In this document: in pieces, positions 62,055 to 64,000 of the stretch
How the letters are laid out: every line of letters starts with the position of its first letter
Numbering within the stretch: position 1 is the first letter of the stretch
Source of the DNA: Berghia stephanieae
Lineage: Eukaryota > Mollusca > Gastropoda > Nudibranchia > Aeolidiidae
Direction: 5' to 3'
Assembly: GCA_034508935.3 (NCBI GenBank)
Contig: CM067454.1
Span: 31,015,170 to 31,079,169, forward strand
Length of the DNA: 64,000 bases
Made by a program: the position numbers and the translations under genes
The notes under the pieces: generated by a model
What the model was told of the DNA's origin: nothing
Databases searched by the model: none
The model's input: the letters and a program-made list of their open reading frames with translations, nothing else

Positions 62055-62750
62055 TTATGTACATCTCGACTCCAGGATCGTTCCCATTCCTTTCGGACAT
62101 GTTTTTTTTATATTGATTTTTAAATCCGCGTGTGGGATTTTACTGCCCTCTTGTAATTCTTGGCTCACCGCCTCTTTTGCCAGTCGATCCGCTTCTTCGT
62201 TCCCCTGGATACCCACATGACTAGGTACCCAGAGAAAACAAACTTTCTTTTTCTTAATAAATAATTTATTTGCACCTTCCAAGATACTTATGAGTCTTGG
62301 ATCGGTGCAATAAAAATTTGAGATCCCCTTAAGTACGGACAGCGAGTCAGACAAGATCAAGAATTTATTTTTATTCGATCTCTCAGCCAAACGGAGAGCA
62401 TTTAGGATTGCTCTCGATTCCGCTGTAAAGATCGAAACATTTCTATCCAGGCGAAGTGATCCTGTGCCTTCCGATGAGTGATAGGCACATCCTACTGCAT
62501 CTGCGCTCTTTGAACCATCCGTAAATATGTGAGTATGGTTTTTGTATGTTTGTAATATTGCTTTTAGTGTCTGTTTGTAAATATGTGGGTCTGTTTGTGA
62601 TTTTTCCAGTTTTGTTAGGTCCAAATTTATGTTTGGTCTATGTATGGACCATGGTGGTGTCTTTGCCTGGACGTATGGGTGTATCCTATCTAGACTGATG
62701 TTCATGTCTGCGATGTCTTTTTTTATTCTGCAACCTAATGGTGGTGTCAT
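62055..62750 (-). pseudogene. LINE C ORF2, RNase H part
   Basis: Carries FTDGSKSADAVG, TAESRAILNAL, LSDSLSVLKG and GNEEADRLAKEA, identical in these motifs to copy B. The extra T near 62107 changes the end to KKTCPKGMGT and a premature stop. Confidence 0.85.
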
Positions 62751-62776
62751 TTTTGGGTGCTTGCGAAATTTTTCTT

Positions 62777-63952
62777 CTAGTGTCCTATCCGTGTAGTGTA
62801 CATGTTTGTGTGCTGGGTTGTCATGCAGCGATGTGACCTTAGTAACATACTGGAGAGCCAGTTTTTTCCTCCTGAGATGAGAGGTGGCTCATCTGCCTCA
62901 GCATAAAGGCTTGCCACTGGAGAAGTGCGGAAAGCCCCGAGTGCCAAGCGCAGTCCCTGATGATGAATTGGGTCCAGCATGCCTAAGTAGGATGGTTTTG
63001 CAGAGCCGTATACAAAAGATGCGTAGTCCAGTTTTGATCGAATAAGGGTTCGGTATATCTTTAGAAGAGTGTTTGTGTCCGAACCCCATTCCATGCTCGA
63101 CAGAACTCTCATTATTCTCATTGCTTTCATGCATCGCAGTCTGAGATCTTTGATATGGGCGAGGAAATTTAGTTTCCTATCAAAGATCAAACCCAGGAAT
63201 CGGGCTTCGTCCTTTACCTCAATTCTGGAATTGTTGAGATAAAGGTCAGGCTGTCTAATGCAGGTGCGTTTTCGGCAGAAGTGGACAGCTACTGTTTTTG
63301 ATGGGGAGAAGGAGAAACCATTGAGATTTGCCCACTCCGACAGTTTGTTTAGTTGGAGTTGTAACTGTCTCTCAATGGTGTCCATACTCGATTTACTTCG
63401 ATAGCATACAAGAAAGTCATCAACATATAAGGAACAGTCAACATTCTGTCTCATTGCATTCACTATTGAGTTTATTTTAATCTCAAACAGAATGGGAGAC
63501 AGAATGCTACCCTGTGGAACTCCCTCTTCCTGATCAAATGGATCAGAAAAGGTGGATCCTGCTTTGACCTGAAAGGATCTGTTGTTTAAAAATGCTCTGA
63601 CAAACATTGGAAGGTTTCCTCGCAGACCAAGATTGTGCAGATCTTTGAGGATTCCGAATTTCCAAGTTGTGTCAAAGGCCTTCTCAAGGTCAAAGAAGAT
63701 TGCTACCAAGTGCTCACCTTTGGCAAAGGCCTCACGAATGAAGCTCTCTAGTCGAACAAGGTGATCAACAGTTGATCTGTTCTTTCGAAAGCCACATTGG
63801 AGGTCGGAGAGGGAGTTGTTGTGTTCCAAGTAGAACATCAGACGCTTGTTGACCATTTTCTCCATCAGCTTGCATAGGCAGCTGGTGAGGGAGATTGGTC
63901 GGTAGTTTGAAGCGTCCGAATGGTCTTTCCCAGGTTTTGGGATTGGAATCAC
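62777..63952 (-). pseudogene. LINE C ORF2, reverse transcriptase
   Basis: Contains YRPISLTSCLCKLMEKMV, FFDLEKAFDTTW, GVPQGSILSP and YVDD, and continues unbroken through SSMEWGSDTNTLLKIYRTLI, the point where copy B is frameshifted. It ends at a frameshift near 62878 (GATGAGAGG, GATGGAGAGG in B). The frame continues upstream past the window edge. Confidence 0.88.
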
Positions 63953-64000
63953 AGTGGCCAGATTCCAACTAGGTGGAAAAGTCTGTGTTGTCCATATCTT

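Larger units (their letters stand above)
61548..64000 (-). mobile_element. LINE copy C, truncated by window edge
   Basis: Same family as copy B from the 3' tail (TTGTTTTTAGG) through 3' UTR and hairpin (61572-61606), RNase H (62055-62750) and reverse transcriptase (62777-64000, YVDD at 63416-63427). The 5' end is outside the window. Relative to B it has its own indels: an extra A near 61966, an extra T near 62107 and a missing G near 62878. It lacks the lesion that breaks ORF2 in B. Confidence 0.92.

Overview
The window is animal genomic DNA, probably from a mollusc and most likely a gastropod. This is inferred from three things: a MAP3K2/MAP3K3 orthologue spread over small exons in long repeat-filled introns, an I/Nimb-like LINE with an RNase H domain, and a very heavy load of microsatellites, SINEs and MITEs. 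There is no operon-like organisation, CRISPR array or bacterial signal, and no LTR retrovirus-like or other virus-derived element was recognised.

3.6-31.6 kb (+): one host gene, a MEKK2/MEKK3-type MAP kinase kinase kinase. Exons encode a helical N-terminal stretch (3602-3758), a PB1 domain split over three exons (4535-11940), a Ser-rich linker over five exons (12370-19734), and a complete protein kinase domain over five exons ending in a TAA stop at 31600-31602. The initiator ATG was not found and probably lies in an exon left of 3600. Two single-base reading problems appear: a phase mismatch between the exons at 12370 and 16760, and a one-base shortfall at about 25435. The intron before exon 16760 holds a roughly 102-bp minisatellite of 14 units, each carrying a copy of that exon's 3' splice site and first 15 coding bases.

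31.6-51 kb: no second host gene was seen. It holds the 3' flank of the kinase gene, microsatellites, a 21-bp minisatellite, Tigger/pogo-like and other TIR elements, and a nest of a roughly 526-bp retroposon family, called R1 here. R1, a diverged relative R2 and the large LINE share a 3'-terminal hairpin whose stem bases differ but still pair.

51.2-64 kb: three closely similar copies of one LINE on the minus strand. Copy A (51236-53356) is an internally deleted derivative with a 13-bp target-site duplication. Copy B (54229-60638) is full length (about 6.4 kb) with a 12-bp duplication. Copy C (from about 61550) runs off the right edge. Each inspected coding copy carries its own small lesions, while domains and catalytic residues are preserved, so the family looks recently active. 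A and B sit near older LINE debris, and C is inserted in an older LINE remnant.

Together the window is one signalling gene embedded in a layered repeat landscape. Several insertion orders can be read directly: a SINE split by a LINE, a SINE split by another SINE-like unit, R1 split by a hAT-like MITE, R1 inserted in a LINE tail, and LINE C inserted in an older LINE.
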